Notes: generated from the sequence alone by a model not told the origin. A stretch of 26,385 nucleotides of DNA from an uncultured Chloroflexota bacterium (GCA_903928275.1 CAIYQJ010000255.1:1-26385); one strand, 5' to 3'. Shown: positions 7,191 through 14,368, counted from the first letter of the stretch. Program-made: numbers and translations.

Positions 7191-8087
7191 TCAGCCGATC
7201 GCCCCGGATCGCGACCGGTCGCGGATCCGATGGCCCAGGACGATGCCGGCGCCGAGTGCAGGCAAGACGAAGCAGACGAGGATCGCCTCGGCGACGAGCG
7301 GCGCGAACACGGACAGGAACTCGATGCCTTCCGCCGTGAGGCTGTGGCCGAGGTAATCGATCCTGAGCTCGATCAGCGTCCCAACGGGGACGACGAAGCC
7401 GAGGACGGCTCCTCCGACGAAGAGGAGGCAGGCCCGCCCCGCTCGCGACCGGAGCCCGCCCAGCAGCCCGGCTGCGGCCGCGATCAACGCCGGCATCGCG
7501 ACGCACGTCGCGACCAACGGCCAGAGCTTGAACACGTCCGCGTCGTGCAACAGCGAGAGCGCGAGCAGCACGGACCCGACGAGCGCGAGTCCGACGAGCG
7601 CGAGTCCCACGAGCCACCGGACGACCTCGGGGCGCCGATCGATCCAGCCGAGTCGGAGCGCGACGACGACCGTGACGACGGGAAGGAACGCGGGCAGCAC
7701 CGATGTCGGCCAGAGCAGGGGGAGTGCCGCCTCGACGCCGAGCAGGAACAGCAGCACATGCCAGCCGACCTGGCTGCCCCGGTCGTCCTGCGGTGGATCA
7801 CCCGCGGGGATGATCTCGCCATCTCCGTGCACGACGCGCGTCGCCGCGGTCTCCTCTTCCCGGGCCGGCGCCGCCGCCGTAGCGCTCGATGCGGACGGAG
7901 ACCGGACGCCGCAGGATTGGCACAGAAGGTCGAAGGGAGGGTCGGGCGACATGAACGCCGGCCGTCCGCATGCCGGGCATCCGGTCGGCGACGGCTGCGA
8001 CGACAGCTGCAGCCGGGATCCGTCGCTCGTGCCGAGGTCATCCTCCGAACGGAGCCCGCTGCCACGGGAGACACCGGCACCGGCCAT
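7191..8087 (-). CDS. Zinc-ribbon multi-pass membrane protein of unknown function (paralogue B)
   Basis: A 298-residue protein. The N-terminal about 100 residues are cytoplasmic-looking and carry one probable zinc ribbon: CPAC (Cys37, Cys40) and CQSC (Cys56, Cys59). After an acidic linker follow about six membrane segments (near 107-125, 130-147, 160-185, 192-212, 218-240, 260-285) and a basic tail 'GHRIRDRSRSGAIG'. The membrane half is paralogous to the 213-residue protein downstream. Short zinc ribbons on membrane proteins are common and do not reveal a function. GAAGGGGT at 8091-8098 precedes the ATG at 8087. TATGCT at 8129-8134 is a possible -10 box. Leu/Ala-rich repeats such as 'VGLALVGLALVGSVLLAL' show a small internal duplication (also visible in the DNA near 7575-7610). 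Confidence 0.75.
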   Translation of the reverse strand: MAGAGVSRGSGLRSEDDLGTSDGSRLQLSSQPSPTGCPACGRPAFMSPDPPFDLLCQSCGVRSPSASSATAAAPAREEETAATRVVHGDGEIIPAGDPPQDDRGSQVGWHVLLFLLGVEAALPLLWPTSVLPAFLPVVTVVVALRLGWIDRRPEVVRWLVGLALVGLALVGSVLLALSLLHDADVFKLWPLVATCVAMPALIAAAAGLLGGLRSRAGRACLLFVGGAVLGFVVPVGTLIELRIDYLGHSLTAEGIEFLSVFAPLVAEAILVCFVLPALGAGIVLGHRIRDRSRSGAIG

Positions 8088-8128
8088 CGCACCCCTTCAG
8101 CCCCTCGGCGCGTCGTGACCGTCGACCG

Positions 8129-8134
8129 AGCATA
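8129..8134 (-). promoter_or_regulatory. Possible -10 box for paralogue B
   Basis: TATGCT on the minus strand, 41 bp before the start codon and directly downstream of R2 copy 3. No matching -35 box is seen; R2 may take that role. Confidence 0.35.
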
Positions 8135-8140
8135 CCGGAG

Positions 8141-8201
8141 GCTTTCGGCGACGGCCGCACGCGAACCGCGCGTCGCAGCCTCCCGCTCAGAATCGATGCT
8201 G
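8141..8201 (-). repeat. Repeat R2, copy 3 (leader block of paralogue B)
   Basis: Shares the core ACCGCGCGTCGCAGCCTCCC (plus strand) and the following GCTC...CGAT with copies 1 and 2; the distal part is more diverged. It lies 53 bp upstream of the start codon at 8087. Confidence 0.55.
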
Positions 8202-8283
8202 TCGCCCGCCCGGCGTGTTCGCCAGAGTCGGAAGTCACCGTGGACAGGCCGCGGCCGCGCCACGGACTCAGCCGCCCTCCGTC

Positions 8284-8330
8284 TCCCACGGCGAGTCGTC
8301 CGGGGTCGATGGCCAGGGTCGTGGGGCGGT
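8284..8330 (-). repeat. Repeat R1, copy D
   Basis: About 47 bp aligning with the other R1 copies: TCCCACGGCGAGT, GTCCGGGGTCGATGGC and GGTCGTGGGGCGG. It lies between the ABC permease stop (8375) and the leader of paralogue B. Confidence 0.6.
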
Positions 8331-8374
8331 GGTGCGGGGACGTCGGCGCCGATCGGACAGCCTGGAGGCCCCGA

Positions 8375-9097
8375 TCACCTCGCGCCGGTGACCAGCCGCT
8401 CGCGGTCGAACATCGGCGCCACGATCCTCCAGCCGGTCACGTCCGCGATCAACGGCAGCACGATCAGGATGACCCCCAGGGCGGGCGTGAGGTGGATGAC
8501 GTCGAACGCGATGAGCGACGTCACGAGGACCACCGGGAGATCCGCGAGGAGACAGAGCTGCTGGGCGACGCGGACGTCGCTCGATCGGGTCGAGATCGCG
8601 ATGCCGACCCAGATGGAGAAGGTGGCCAGCAGCGGCGTCAGAAGCACCTGGGCGGCGATGTCCGGCGGCCGGAGGACCGCCGCCGCCGCGGCCGGCTGCG
8701 CGAACAGTGCGACGCAGCCCAGGAAGACCGCGTACACGGCATACGCGACCCCGACCGAAGGAACGAGCGCCGACAGGGCCTTGCCGAGCAGGAACTCCTC
8801 GGTGGTGATCGGGGTGGTCAGGACTGGCTCGAGGCTGCCTTGCTGCCGCTCGCCGGCGACGGCATAGGCGGCGAGCACCGCCGGCGTGAGCACCGGGATC
8901 GCGAGCATGTAGAGCAGTACGTGCCACTGCTCGAGCGTGGCCGCCCCCGCGCTCGGGACCATGAAGACGAGGATCAGCGGCTGGATGAGGAAGATGAGGG
9001 GGAAGATCGCCGTCGCCACGACGACCGAGCCGTGACGGCGGTACTCGCGCAGCTCCTTGCGCACGACGGCCCGGATCCGTCTCCCGCTCATCCTCAT
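8375..9097 (-). CDS. ABC-2 type transporter permease
   Basis: A 240-residue integral membrane subunit of a two-gene ABC exporter. The N-terminus 'RIRAVVRKELREYRRHG' (7-23) is the usual cytoplasmic helix of ABC-2 permeases, followed by about six membrane segments (near 26-48, 61-80, 107-132, 149-170, 181-203, 208-228). 'GERQQGSLEPVLTTPITTEEFLLGKAL' across 82-108 is the conserved cytoplasmic loop ('GE...GTLE.LL.sPls..e...gK') that contacts the ATPase. The start overlaps the ATPase stop by ATGA (9094-9097), so the two are translated together. The substrate cannot be told from sequence; family members export drugs, lipids, polysaccharides or act in electron-transport maturation (NatB-like). The lack of a second permease suggests a homodimeric membrane part. 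Confidence 0.88.
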   Translation of the reverse strand: MRMSGRRIRAVVRKELREYRRHGSVVVATAIFPLIFLIQPLILVFMVPSAGAATLEQWHVLLYMLAIPVLTPAVLAAYAVAGERQQGSLEPVLTTPITTEEFLLGKALSALVPSVGVAYAVYAVFLGCVALFAQPAAAAAVLRPPDIAAQVLLTPLLATFSIWVGIAISTRSSDVRVAQQLCLLADLPVVLVTSLIAFDVIHLTPALGVILIVLPLIADVTGWRIVAPMFDRERLVTGAR

Positions 9098-10077
9098 CGT
9101 GGGCCTGCCTCGACATCCCCGTCGATGAGCTCAAGGTAGACGTCCTCGAGCGAACGGCGCGACTCGGTGATCGAGAGGACGTCGGCCCCGGCCGCCACCA
9201 GGGCCCGCGTGACGCCCGGCGCGGCCCCATCGGGGTCGGAGGCCGCCAGGACGTAGTGGGCCCGACCGTCCTCACGCCAGCCCTCGATGGCCTGCAGCCC
9301 GCCGAAGACGCGGTCGGGCGCATCGAGCGGAGCGGCGGTCCTGACCGTGAGCGTCCGCGCGAAGAGCCGGTCACGGAGTTCGTCGGGTCGGCCGATCGAG
9401 CGCAAGGTCGTGTTCAGGATCGCGACGCGGTCGCAGAGACGTTCGGCCTCCTCGAGGCGATGGGTGGTCAGGAAGATCGTCACGCCGCGCTGCCTGAGCC
9501 CGACGATCAGCTCATGGACCTCCCGAGCCGCGACCGGGTCGAGTCCCGCCGTCGGCTCGTCGAGGAACAGCACCTCCGGTTCGCCGAGCAGCGCCCGCGC
9601 GAGGGCGACCCGCTGGCGGAGGCCCTTCGACAGGATGCCGCAGGCATCGCGGGCACGACCGGTGAGGTCCATGGCGCGCAGAGAACGCTCGATGCGATCA
9701 CGCGGGTCGGCCAGCTCGTACAGGTCGGCGAAGAGCTCGAGGTTCTCGAGGACGCTGAGGCGGAGATAGAGCCCCGGGGACTCGGGCATGACGGCGATCC
9801 GCCGTCGGATCTCCATGCCGTTCTCGGGCTCGAGCGGCCACCCGGCGACCGTCGCCGAGCCCGACGTCGGCGCGATGAGCGTGCCGAGGGCCCGCACGGT
9901 GGTGGTCTTGCCCGCGCCGTTGGGCCCAAGGAAGCCGAAGACCTCGCCGCGCCCCACGTCGAAGGAGACGTCCTCGAACGCAACGCGGTCACCGAAGCGC
10001 TTGGAGAGACGCCTGACCGAAAGTGCCGGCGGATCGTCGCGATCCGCAGCCAACGGCCACGTGTCCCCGTCACCCAT
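9094..10077 (-). CDS. ABC transporter ATP-binding protein
   Basis: A 327-residue ATPase that powers the permease encoded next to it. Visible motifs: Walker A GPNGAGKTT (51-59), Q-loop region replaced by 'AVMPESPGLYLRLSV' (95-109; Pro-Glu instead of Gln, as in many ABC-2 ATPases of the NatA/CcmA type), signature 'LSKGLRQRVALARAL' (149-163; LSKG where LSGG is usual), Walker B 'VLFLDEPTAGLD' (169-180), and H-loop 'TTHRLEEAERL' with His206. The C-terminal about 90 residues form the DUF4162-like regulatory domain ('SIGRPDELRDRLF', 'LEDVYLELI'). The ATG at 10077 has no ribosome binding site, but TACGCT lies nine bases upstream, which suggests a leaderless mRNA. The longer frame to 10203 runs through repeat R1 and is unlikely to be coding. 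Confidence 0.88.
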   Translation of the reverse strand: MGDGDTWPLAADRDDPPALSVRRLSKRFGDRVAFEDVSFDVGRGEVFGFLGPNGAGKTTTVRALGTLIAPTSGSATVAGWPLEPENGMEIRRRIAVMPESPGLYLRLSVLENLELFADLYELADPRDRIERSLRAMDLTGRARDACGILSKGLRQRVALARALLGEPEVLFLDEPTAGLDPVAAREVHELIVGLRQRGVTIFLTTHRLEEAERLCDRVAILNTTLRSIGRPDELRDRLFARTLTVRTAAPLDAPDRVFGGLQAIEGWREDGRAHYVLAASDPDGAAPGVTRALVAAGADVLSITESRRSLEDVYLELIDGDVEAGPR

Positions 10078-10086
10078 CAGGAGCCA

Positions 10087-10092
10087 AGCGTA
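10087..10092 (-). promoter_or_regulatory. -10 box implying a leaderless start for the ABC ATPase gene
   Basis: TACGCT on the minus strand ends nine bases before the ATG at 10077, in a spot where a ribosome binding site would otherwise be expected. No clear -35 box. Confidence 0.35.
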
Positions 10093-10169
10093 CCCGCGCC
10101 GAGATCCGGGCGCGCCGGCCGCGAGTGCCGATCCGCGCCCCGCGCCCCGCGGCCTCGCCTCGCCGCGCG

Positions 10170-10217
10170 TCCCACGGGTCGTAGTCCGGGTCCGATCGGT
10201 CAAGGTCGTGTGGCGGC
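10170..10217 (-). repeat. Repeat R1, copy C
   Basis: 48 bp aligning with the other R1 copies: TCCCACGGGTCGTAGTCCGG at the left end, then TCAAGGTCGTG and GGCGGC. The minus strand contains TTGACC and TACGAC 14 bp apart. Confidence 0.6.
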
Positions 10218-10305
10218 CGCGGCACCGAGGATCACGCCGGACCCACCGCCGGCCGTCGGGCTTGTCGCCTCCAGACCTCTCGTCCCGGCAGCCGGCTCCA
10301 GCGGG

Positions 10306-10330
10306 GTGGGTGGTAGGCCGGGGTGTCTAG
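10306..10330 (-). repeat. Repeat R1, partial copy F
   Basis: GGTGGTAGGCCGGGGTGTC matches the first half of R1 copy A (GGTAGTCCGGAGTGTCGAC). It overlaps the TAG stop codon (10327-10329) of the NIPSNAP-like gene. Confidence 0.4.
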
Positions 10331-10647
10331 CCCTGGCCTTCGACCGTCCAGTACTCCGTGCGTCCGGACACGGTCAGGGCGCGCGCGACCCCGAGCGATG
10401 ACGCCGTCGCCTCGCGGAACCCGGGCGACGCGAACAGGCGGGCTCGCAGGCCCTCCCACTCGGCGAGGCTCGCGACCTCGACCTCCATGGCGACCGTGTC
10501 GAACGGGCCGGAGAGGTCCGACATCACGGTCCACCGGTGGTCGCCGCCCATCGCTGCGACGATCTCCTTCGCAGCGGCCGCCTGCGCGGCCGCCAGCTCG
10601 CCACCCTTGCCGTACGAGCCCTGGAACACTGTTCGCACGATGATCAT
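10327..10647 (-). CDS. NIPSNAP-like dimeric alpha/beta-barrel protein
   Basis: A 106-residue soluble protein with the size and beta-alpha-beta pattern of the dimeric alpha/beta-barrel superfamily (NIPSNAP/ABM type). The first strand is 'MIIVRTVFQ'; a long helix follows ('GGELAAAQAAAAKEIVAAM', 15-33), then 'WTVMSDLSGPFDTVAMEVEVASLAEWE' across 39-65, 'LRARLFASPGFREATASSL' (67-85) and a final strand 'RTEYWTVEG'. The segment 'VEVASLAEWE.LRARLFASPGF' is typical of this group. GAAGGAGAC just upstream (10651-10659) supports the ATG at 10647. It belongs to a run of small fold-type proteins (two SnoaL-like genes follow), but gaps of 150 bp or more argue against one operon. Function unknown. Confidence 0.7.
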   Translation of the reverse strand: MIIVRTVFQGSYGKGGELAAAQAAAAKEIVAAMGGDHRWTVMSDLSGPFDTVAMEVEVASLAEWEGLRARLFASPGFREATASSLGVARALTVSGRTEYWTVEGQG

Positions 10648-10802
10648 CTCGTCTCCTTCGGGGACACAGGGAGAACCCTTGCTGGCACGCCGACCCTTTG
10701 AGAGCCGGCGAGCACGGACGTGAGCGGGCTTCCCGTCCCGACGAGGTCGGAAGCACCGCGGTCGTGGCGGCCGCGACCGAAGGTCAGCGGCCGCCCTTCG
10801 GT

Positions 10803-11222
10803 CTAGGCGCCGGGGCCCGCCGGCACGACGCCGAGCTGCTGCATCATCGCCAGAGCATCGAGGACTCCCCAGTGCTCGCGGACGAGACCATCGGCACCGA
10901 ACCCGAACTGGTCGAAGAGCAGCACCGTGACGCTCTTGCCGGTTGCCGGCATGCCCATGAACTCGCCCCGGTTGGTCCCGGTGTACCTCACGCGTGCGAC
11001 CACCCTGTCGCCGTCCGTGACCACGTCCTCCACGTCCATGCGCAGGTCCGGGAACCCTGCGAGCTGCATCCGGAAGAAGGCCAGGACCCCGTCCTTCCCC
11101 GGCGCAAGGCCGGGCGTCTCCTCGTGCTCGACGAAGTCGCCTGCCAGGTGCTCGCCGAACCCGTCGATGTCTCCGGCGTTGATCAGGTCGTCGAGGCGGC
11201 GTGCCGTGGCCGCGTGATCCAT
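10803..11222 (-). CDS. SnoaL-like (NTF2-fold, ester-cyclase family) protein 1
   Basis: A 139-residue NTF2-fold protein of the SnoaL-like polyketide-cyclase/ester-cyclase family. The pattern 'LDDLINAGDIDGFGEHLAGDFVEHEETPGLAPGKDGVLAFFRMQLAGFPDLRMDVEDVVTDGDRVVARVRYTGTNRGEF' runs across residues 10-88 (helix, 'F..H', 'G.eg....f......fpD....ve....egD.Vv.r...tGth.G.f'), followed by 'GMPATGKSVTV' and a C-terminal 'FGADGLVREHWGVLDALAMMQQLG'. AAGGAG at 11231-11236 precedes the ATG at 11222. Members may be cyclases, isomerases or have no catalytic role, so a reaction cannot be assigned. It is followed on the same strand, 160 bp on, by the NIPSNAP-like gene. Confidence 0.88.
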   Translation of the reverse strand: MDHAATARRLDDLINAGDIDGFGEHLAGDFVEHEETPGLAPGKDGVLAFFRMQLAGFPDLRMDVEDVVTDGDRVVARVRYTGTNRGEFMGMPATGKSVTVLLFDQFGFGADGLVREHWGVLDALAMMQQLGVVPAGPGA

Positions 11223-11383
11223 CGTTCTCACTCCTTCGATCGCGTGCTTCCAGGTCGGGTGCCCTGGGTCGGGCGGCCCGTCAGGTCCTGCTGCAGTCGG
11301 CCCGGGCCAGAGAGCGACCGGCGGCGCCGGCGACCGGCCGCCCCTCACGTCCACCGGGCGTCGTGGCGACGAAACGGGACGGG

Positions 11384-11767
11384 TCAGGCCGCCGGTGGCA
11401 CCATGCCGAGCAGCTGCGCGAGATCCGGCCTGCTGAACGGGTCGTCCTCGACGATCCTGCCGTCCGCGAGACGGTAGAGGGTGAGGCCATCGGCGGCCAG
11501 CTTCTCCCCGCTCGCACGGGTGACCTCGAGGCTGAAGTGGGCGATCACCAGGTCCCCTTCGGCCACCAGGTCGCGGATGGTGAAGTGCAGACCCGTGCCG
11601 CTCAGCCCGGTCAGGATCGCCTTGAAGCCAGCAATGTCGGCGCCCCCCATCGCGGGGTTCACATAGTCCGGGGCCAGCACCTCGTCGAGGACGTCGAGAT
11701 CACGGCCTTCGAGGGCCTCCGTCATGAACCGGCGGACGACGGCCTTGTTCTGCTCCATTGACGCCAC
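11384..11767 (-). CDS. SnoaL-like (NTF2-fold) protein 2
   Basis: A 127-residue NTF2-fold protein: 'MEQNKAVVRRFMTEALEGRDLDVLDEVLAPDYVNP' across residues 4-38, 'GFKAILTGLSGTGLHFTIRDLVAEGDLVIAHFSLEVTRASG' across 47-87, and 'ADGLTLYRLADGRIVEDDPFSRPDLAQLLGMVP' to the end. It is related in fold to the gene downstream but too diverged for a recent duplication. I start it at a GTG (11767) because AAGGG lies eight bases before it; the ATG three codons on (11758) is the alternative. Catalytic role unknown. Confidence 0.85.
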   Translation of the reverse strand: MASMEQNKAVVRRFMTEALEGRDLDVLDEVLAPDYVNPAMGGADIAGFKAILTGLSGTGLHFTIRDLVAEGDLVIAHFSLEVTRASGEKLAADGLTLYRLADGRIVEDDPFSRPDLAQLLGMVPPAA

Positions 11768-12047
11768 GGTGGATCCCTTCTTGGCGCGGGCGCGCCGGTC
11801 ACTCGAGGGTCGGTCTCGCCACTGGCCCTGCGCGACGTCGAGGCGACCGTGTGGGGACGCCGCGCTGGTGGGAACCCGGGAGTTCCCGCGCCTCCCTGCT
11901 GGATTGCCGCAGAGTGCGCGTCTCGACCCGAAAGCGCAAGAACACGCCCTAGGACGCAGAAAGACAGGCCATCAGGCCCTATCCGAACCCGTCGTCCCGT
12001 GCTTAGGGGAGCATTCGGGTGGCTCGATTCGGCGGATGAGGCGGTCC
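11768..12047. other. Spacer between SnoaL-like gene 2 and the methyltransferase gene
   Basis: 280 bp with somewhat lower GC near 11920-12010 and no protein-like frame. No clear hairpin or promoter is seen. Confidence 0.4.
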
Positions 12048-12803
12048 TCACCCGGGTCGTCGCACCAGAAGGTGCTGGTACCCGTCACCGACTCGCCCGT
12101 CCAGCCGTTCGAGGCCTGCGCCGTCCACCCATGATCGGACGGAGGCGGCATCCGGGTAGTAGTGGTAGCCGAGCGCCCCGTCGGACGTCACATCCACGTG
12201 CTCGCCGGGGACCACCGGGATGCCCGCGGCACGAGCGGCCACGAAGCCCTGTCGCACCTCGTCCTCATCGAGAAGCTCGACGGTCATGTAGATCGGAACG
12301 CCCGGCCGTGCCGCCCTGCACAGGCGAGCCAGGACGACCGGCCAGTCCTCCGGCCCCACGTTCTCCAGGGCGTCGACGCACATGACCGCGTCGAACAGCC
12401 CCTCGATGGCGAGCTCCTGCAGCCCCAGCCTCGCGATCGGGACCTCGGGATGTTTCGCCGCGGCGACCCGGAGCATCCCGGCCGACTGGTCGATCCCCAC
12501 CAGCGTCCGACCCGAGGCGAGCACCAGCGGCCAGTACTTTCCCGTTCCACAGGGGGCGTCGAGGATCATGCCACCGGGTCGCGTGCGCTCGAGGAGGCGA
12601 CCGACGAAGTCGGCGTGCGAAGGAGAGATCTCGCCCCAGTGCTCGTCGTAGGTCGGGGCATGGAGGGTGTCGTACCGCTCCTCCTGGGACCGACGGCGCG
12701 CGTCGAGGAAGGCACGGCGAACGTCAGGATCCAGGGGCGGCTGGTCGCGCCAGCCCGCCCCGGCGCCAAGGGCTGCATCGGCGGACTCCCGGCCGGCGGT
12801 CAT
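12048..12803 (-). CDS. Class I SAM-dependent methyltransferase
   Basis: A 251-residue Rossmann-fold methyltransferase. Motif I is 'MILDAPCGTGKYWPLV' (79-94; the usual acidic-x-GxGxG appears as DAPCGTGK), motif II ends 'LVGIDQSAGMLRVA' (Asp105), motif III 'LQELAIEGLFDAVMCVDALENV' (128-149) and a later 'RAARPGVPIYMTVELLD' (163-179) on beta5. The N-terminal 50 residues ('DPDVRRAFLDARRRSQEERYDTLHAPTYDEHWGEI') are a helical cap with the 'YD..W' pattern common to small-molecule methyltransferases. AGGGAGG at 12809-12815 precedes the ATG at 12803. Substrate unknown. R1 copy A lies about 117 bp upstream. Confidence 0.85.
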   Translation of the reverse strand: MTAGRESADAALGAGAGWRDQPPLDPDVRRAFLDARRRSQEERYDTLHAPTYDEHWGEISPSHADFVGRLLERTRPGGMILDAPCGTGKYWPLVLASGRTLVGIDQSAGMLRVAAAKHPEVPIARLGLQELAIEGLFDAVMCVDALENVGPEDWPVVLARLCRAARPGVPIYMTVELLDEDEVRQGFVAARAAGIPVVPGEHVDVTSDGALGYHYYPDAASVRSWVDGAGLERLDGRVGDGYQHLLVRRPG

Positions 12804-13115
12804 GGCGGTCCTCCCTTGTGACCTCTGCTCGTGGCTCCACCGGTCCTCGCTCCGGGAGCACGGACGATGATGCGGCCGAGGTGGTCCCGGCGCCCAGCGT
12901 TTCACCCGCCCTCCGGCGGACCCCATGGCTGGTAGTCCGGAGTGTCGACAGGGCAAGGTTGTGGGGCGGCGTCAGTTCCGGCCTGCGCACTTGGAGACCT
13001 GCATCCGAGACCCTGAACAGACGCTCGCCCCGGCCGCCGTCCTCGGGGAACCGGCGATCGGGGCGAGTCGGTGAGAACGGCTCCGCCGCGATCGCGCGCG
13101 GCCTGTCAGCCGGCG
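12804..13115. other. Intergenic region upstream of the methyltransferase gene, holding R1 copy A
   Basis: 312 bp without a protein-like frame. It holds R1 copy A (12920-12970) and, at 12877-12917, a stretch (GGTCCCGGCG, CCTCCGGC) that loosely resembles R2 in the same order and similar place. Confidence 0.45.
12920..12970 (-). repeat. Repeat R1, copy A
   Basis: About 50 bp: CCCCATGGCTGGTAGTCCGG, then AGTGTCGACAGGGCAAGGTT, then GTGGGGCGGC. It aligns with copies B, C and D over the whole length with one to three single-base gaps. The minus strand contains TTGCCC and TACCAG 16 bp apart. Confidence 0.6.
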
Positions 13116-14222
13116 CTACTTGCCGAAGACGGAGGCGAGCATCGCAAGTGCCACTGGGGTCTGGGAGGTGGTGATCGCCTGGTCGCCGTGGCCGGCGCCG
13201 GGCACCAGCGCGAAGGTCGAGGTCGCCCCGGCGGCCTTCAGCGCGCCCTGGAGGACCTGCGACTGCTGGTTCGGGACCATGCAGTCGGCGTCGCCCGCCG
13301 CGATCGAGAAGGCCGGGAGCTTCTTCGCGGTCGCGACGTACGCGATGGGGTTGGCGGCCTTCGCCCTGTCCGGGACCGTCTGGATCGCCGCGCCGAGGTA
13401 GGCGGACTCGGGCGAGTCGGCGGGATCATGGCTCTGGACCTGGCCGTTGCAGGCGGCCGGCGGGGCCGCGGCGAACTGGGCGTCCATCTGCAGGAAGTCG
13501 GTGGGGCCGTACCAGTCGACGACCCCCTGCACGGCGCTCGACACGCCGGCGTTGCCGAGGGCCGGGTCGTCGAGGTTCGTCGCCTGATCTCCCGTCGTGC
13601 CGATCATCGCGACGAGGTTCCCGCCCGCGGACTCTCCCCACGCTGCGAACCGGTCGGGGTCCAGCCCGTACTTCGCCGCGTTCGCGCGGAGGAACCGGAC
13701 GGCTGCCTTCACGTCCTGTACGGCTGCCGGGAACGGCGCCTCGCCCGACAGCCGGTAGTCGAGGCTCGCCGCTGCGTAGCCATTCGCGAGCACGGACGCG
13801 ACGTTGCCGGCCTCCATGGCCTTGTCGCCGCCCTTGAACGCGCCGCCGTGGACGAAGACGACGAGAGGGAACGGCGCGGTCCCGGTCGTCGGGGTCCAGA
13901 GGTCGAGCACCTCGGACGGCGACGCCGACGCGTAGGCGATGTTCGAGTACGTCGCGGCCGGGCCGGAGGCGGCCCCGGGGCCGCCCATCCCGCCGGCTCC
14001 GCCCGACTGGCCCGCCGGAGCCGATGCCGAGTCGGCCGCCAGGGAAGCGACTGCCGCCGCGACGCTTGCCGCAGGCGCGGCCGGCGTTGATCCGGCGGCG
14101 CCCGGCGCGGCCGGGCTGGCGGATCCCCCGGTCGAGGCGGAGCAGGCTGCGATGAGGGATGCAAGCGCCAGCGCGCCCAGCGCGGCGTGGAACGAGCGTC
14201 GGTGAGGAGTGGTGCCGTTCAT
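13116..14222 (-). CDS. Lipoprotein alpha/beta-hydrolase (esterase/lipase, BD-FAE type)
   Basis: A 368-residue secreted lipoprotein: signal peptide with lipobox 'LIAAC' (Cys27), then a Ser/Ala/Gly-rich linker (28-90) and an alpha/beta-hydrolase domain. Oxyanion-hole motif HGGAF (125-129), nucleophile elbow GESAGG (Ser198), acid in 'AAGDADCMVP' (Asp311 likely), and His345 in 'PGAGHGDQ' make a complete catalytic triad. 'YSNIAYASASPSEVLDLWTP' before the domain is typical of the BD-FAE/Est family of acetyl- or feruloyl-esterases and carboxylesterases. Start ATG at 14222 with AGGAGG six bases upstream. It would sit outside the membrane and act on ester bonds of glycan side chains or lipids; the exact substrate is inference. 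Two hairpins lie between this gene and the two-component genes upstream. Confidence 0.88.
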   Translation of the reverse strand: MNGTTPHRRSFHAALGALALASLIAACSASTGGSASPAAPGAAGSTPAAPAASVAAAVASLAADSASAPAGQSGGAGGMGGPGAASGPAATYSNIAYASASPSEVLDLWTPTTGTAPFPLVVFVHGGAFKGGDKAMEAGNVASVLANGYAAASLDYRLSGEAPFPAAVQDVKAAVRFLRANAAKYGLDPDRFAAWGESAGGNLVAMIGTTGDQATNLDDPALGNAGVSSAVQGVVDWYGPTDFLQMDAQFAAAPPAACNGQVQSHDPADSPESAYLGAAIQTVPDRAKAANPIAYVATAKKLPAFSIAAGDADCMVPNQQSQVLQGALKAAGATSTFALVPGAGHGDQAITTSQTPVALAMLASVFGK

Positions 14223-14264
14223 GTCGCCTCCTGGCGGTCGGCTGCCGGCCCGCGATCGGGCACG

Positions 14265-14296
14265 CCAGCGTGGTGGTTCGTTCGCCACCACGCTGG
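14265..14296 (-). terminator. Perfect 12-bp hairpin downstream of the histidine kinase gene
   Basis: CCAGCGTGGTGG (14265-14276) and CCACCACGCTGG (14285-14296) are exact inverted repeats around an 8-nt loop TTCGTTCG. It lies between the kinase stop (14369) and the esterase start (14222). No T-run follows on the minus strand. It may end the two-component transcript, shape the esterase leader or be an operator. Confidence 0.5.
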
Positions 14297-14300
14297 ACCC

Positions 14301-14317
14301 GCGGCGTTGTACGCCGC
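14301..14317 (-). terminator. Second hairpin, GCGGCGT-TGT-ACGCCGC
   Basis: A perfect 7-bp stem with a 3-nt loop, five bases from the larger hairpin. It is stable for its size and may act together with it. Confidence 0.35.
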
Positions 14318-14368
14318 TTGGAGGAGGGTTGGAGTGAGGTGAGAACGCGCGGGGCCGGCTGTGTCGCG

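Noticed and set aside
10078..10203. N-terminal extension of the ABC ATPase to an upstream ATG
   Set aside because: It would translate repeat R1 copy C and adds Arg/Thr-rich sequence foreign to ABC ATPases. The leaderless ATG at 10077 fits better.
14265..14317. Paired hairpins considered as a CRISPR repeat or an attachment site
   Set aside because: There is no repetition with spacers, and no integrase or cas gene in the window.
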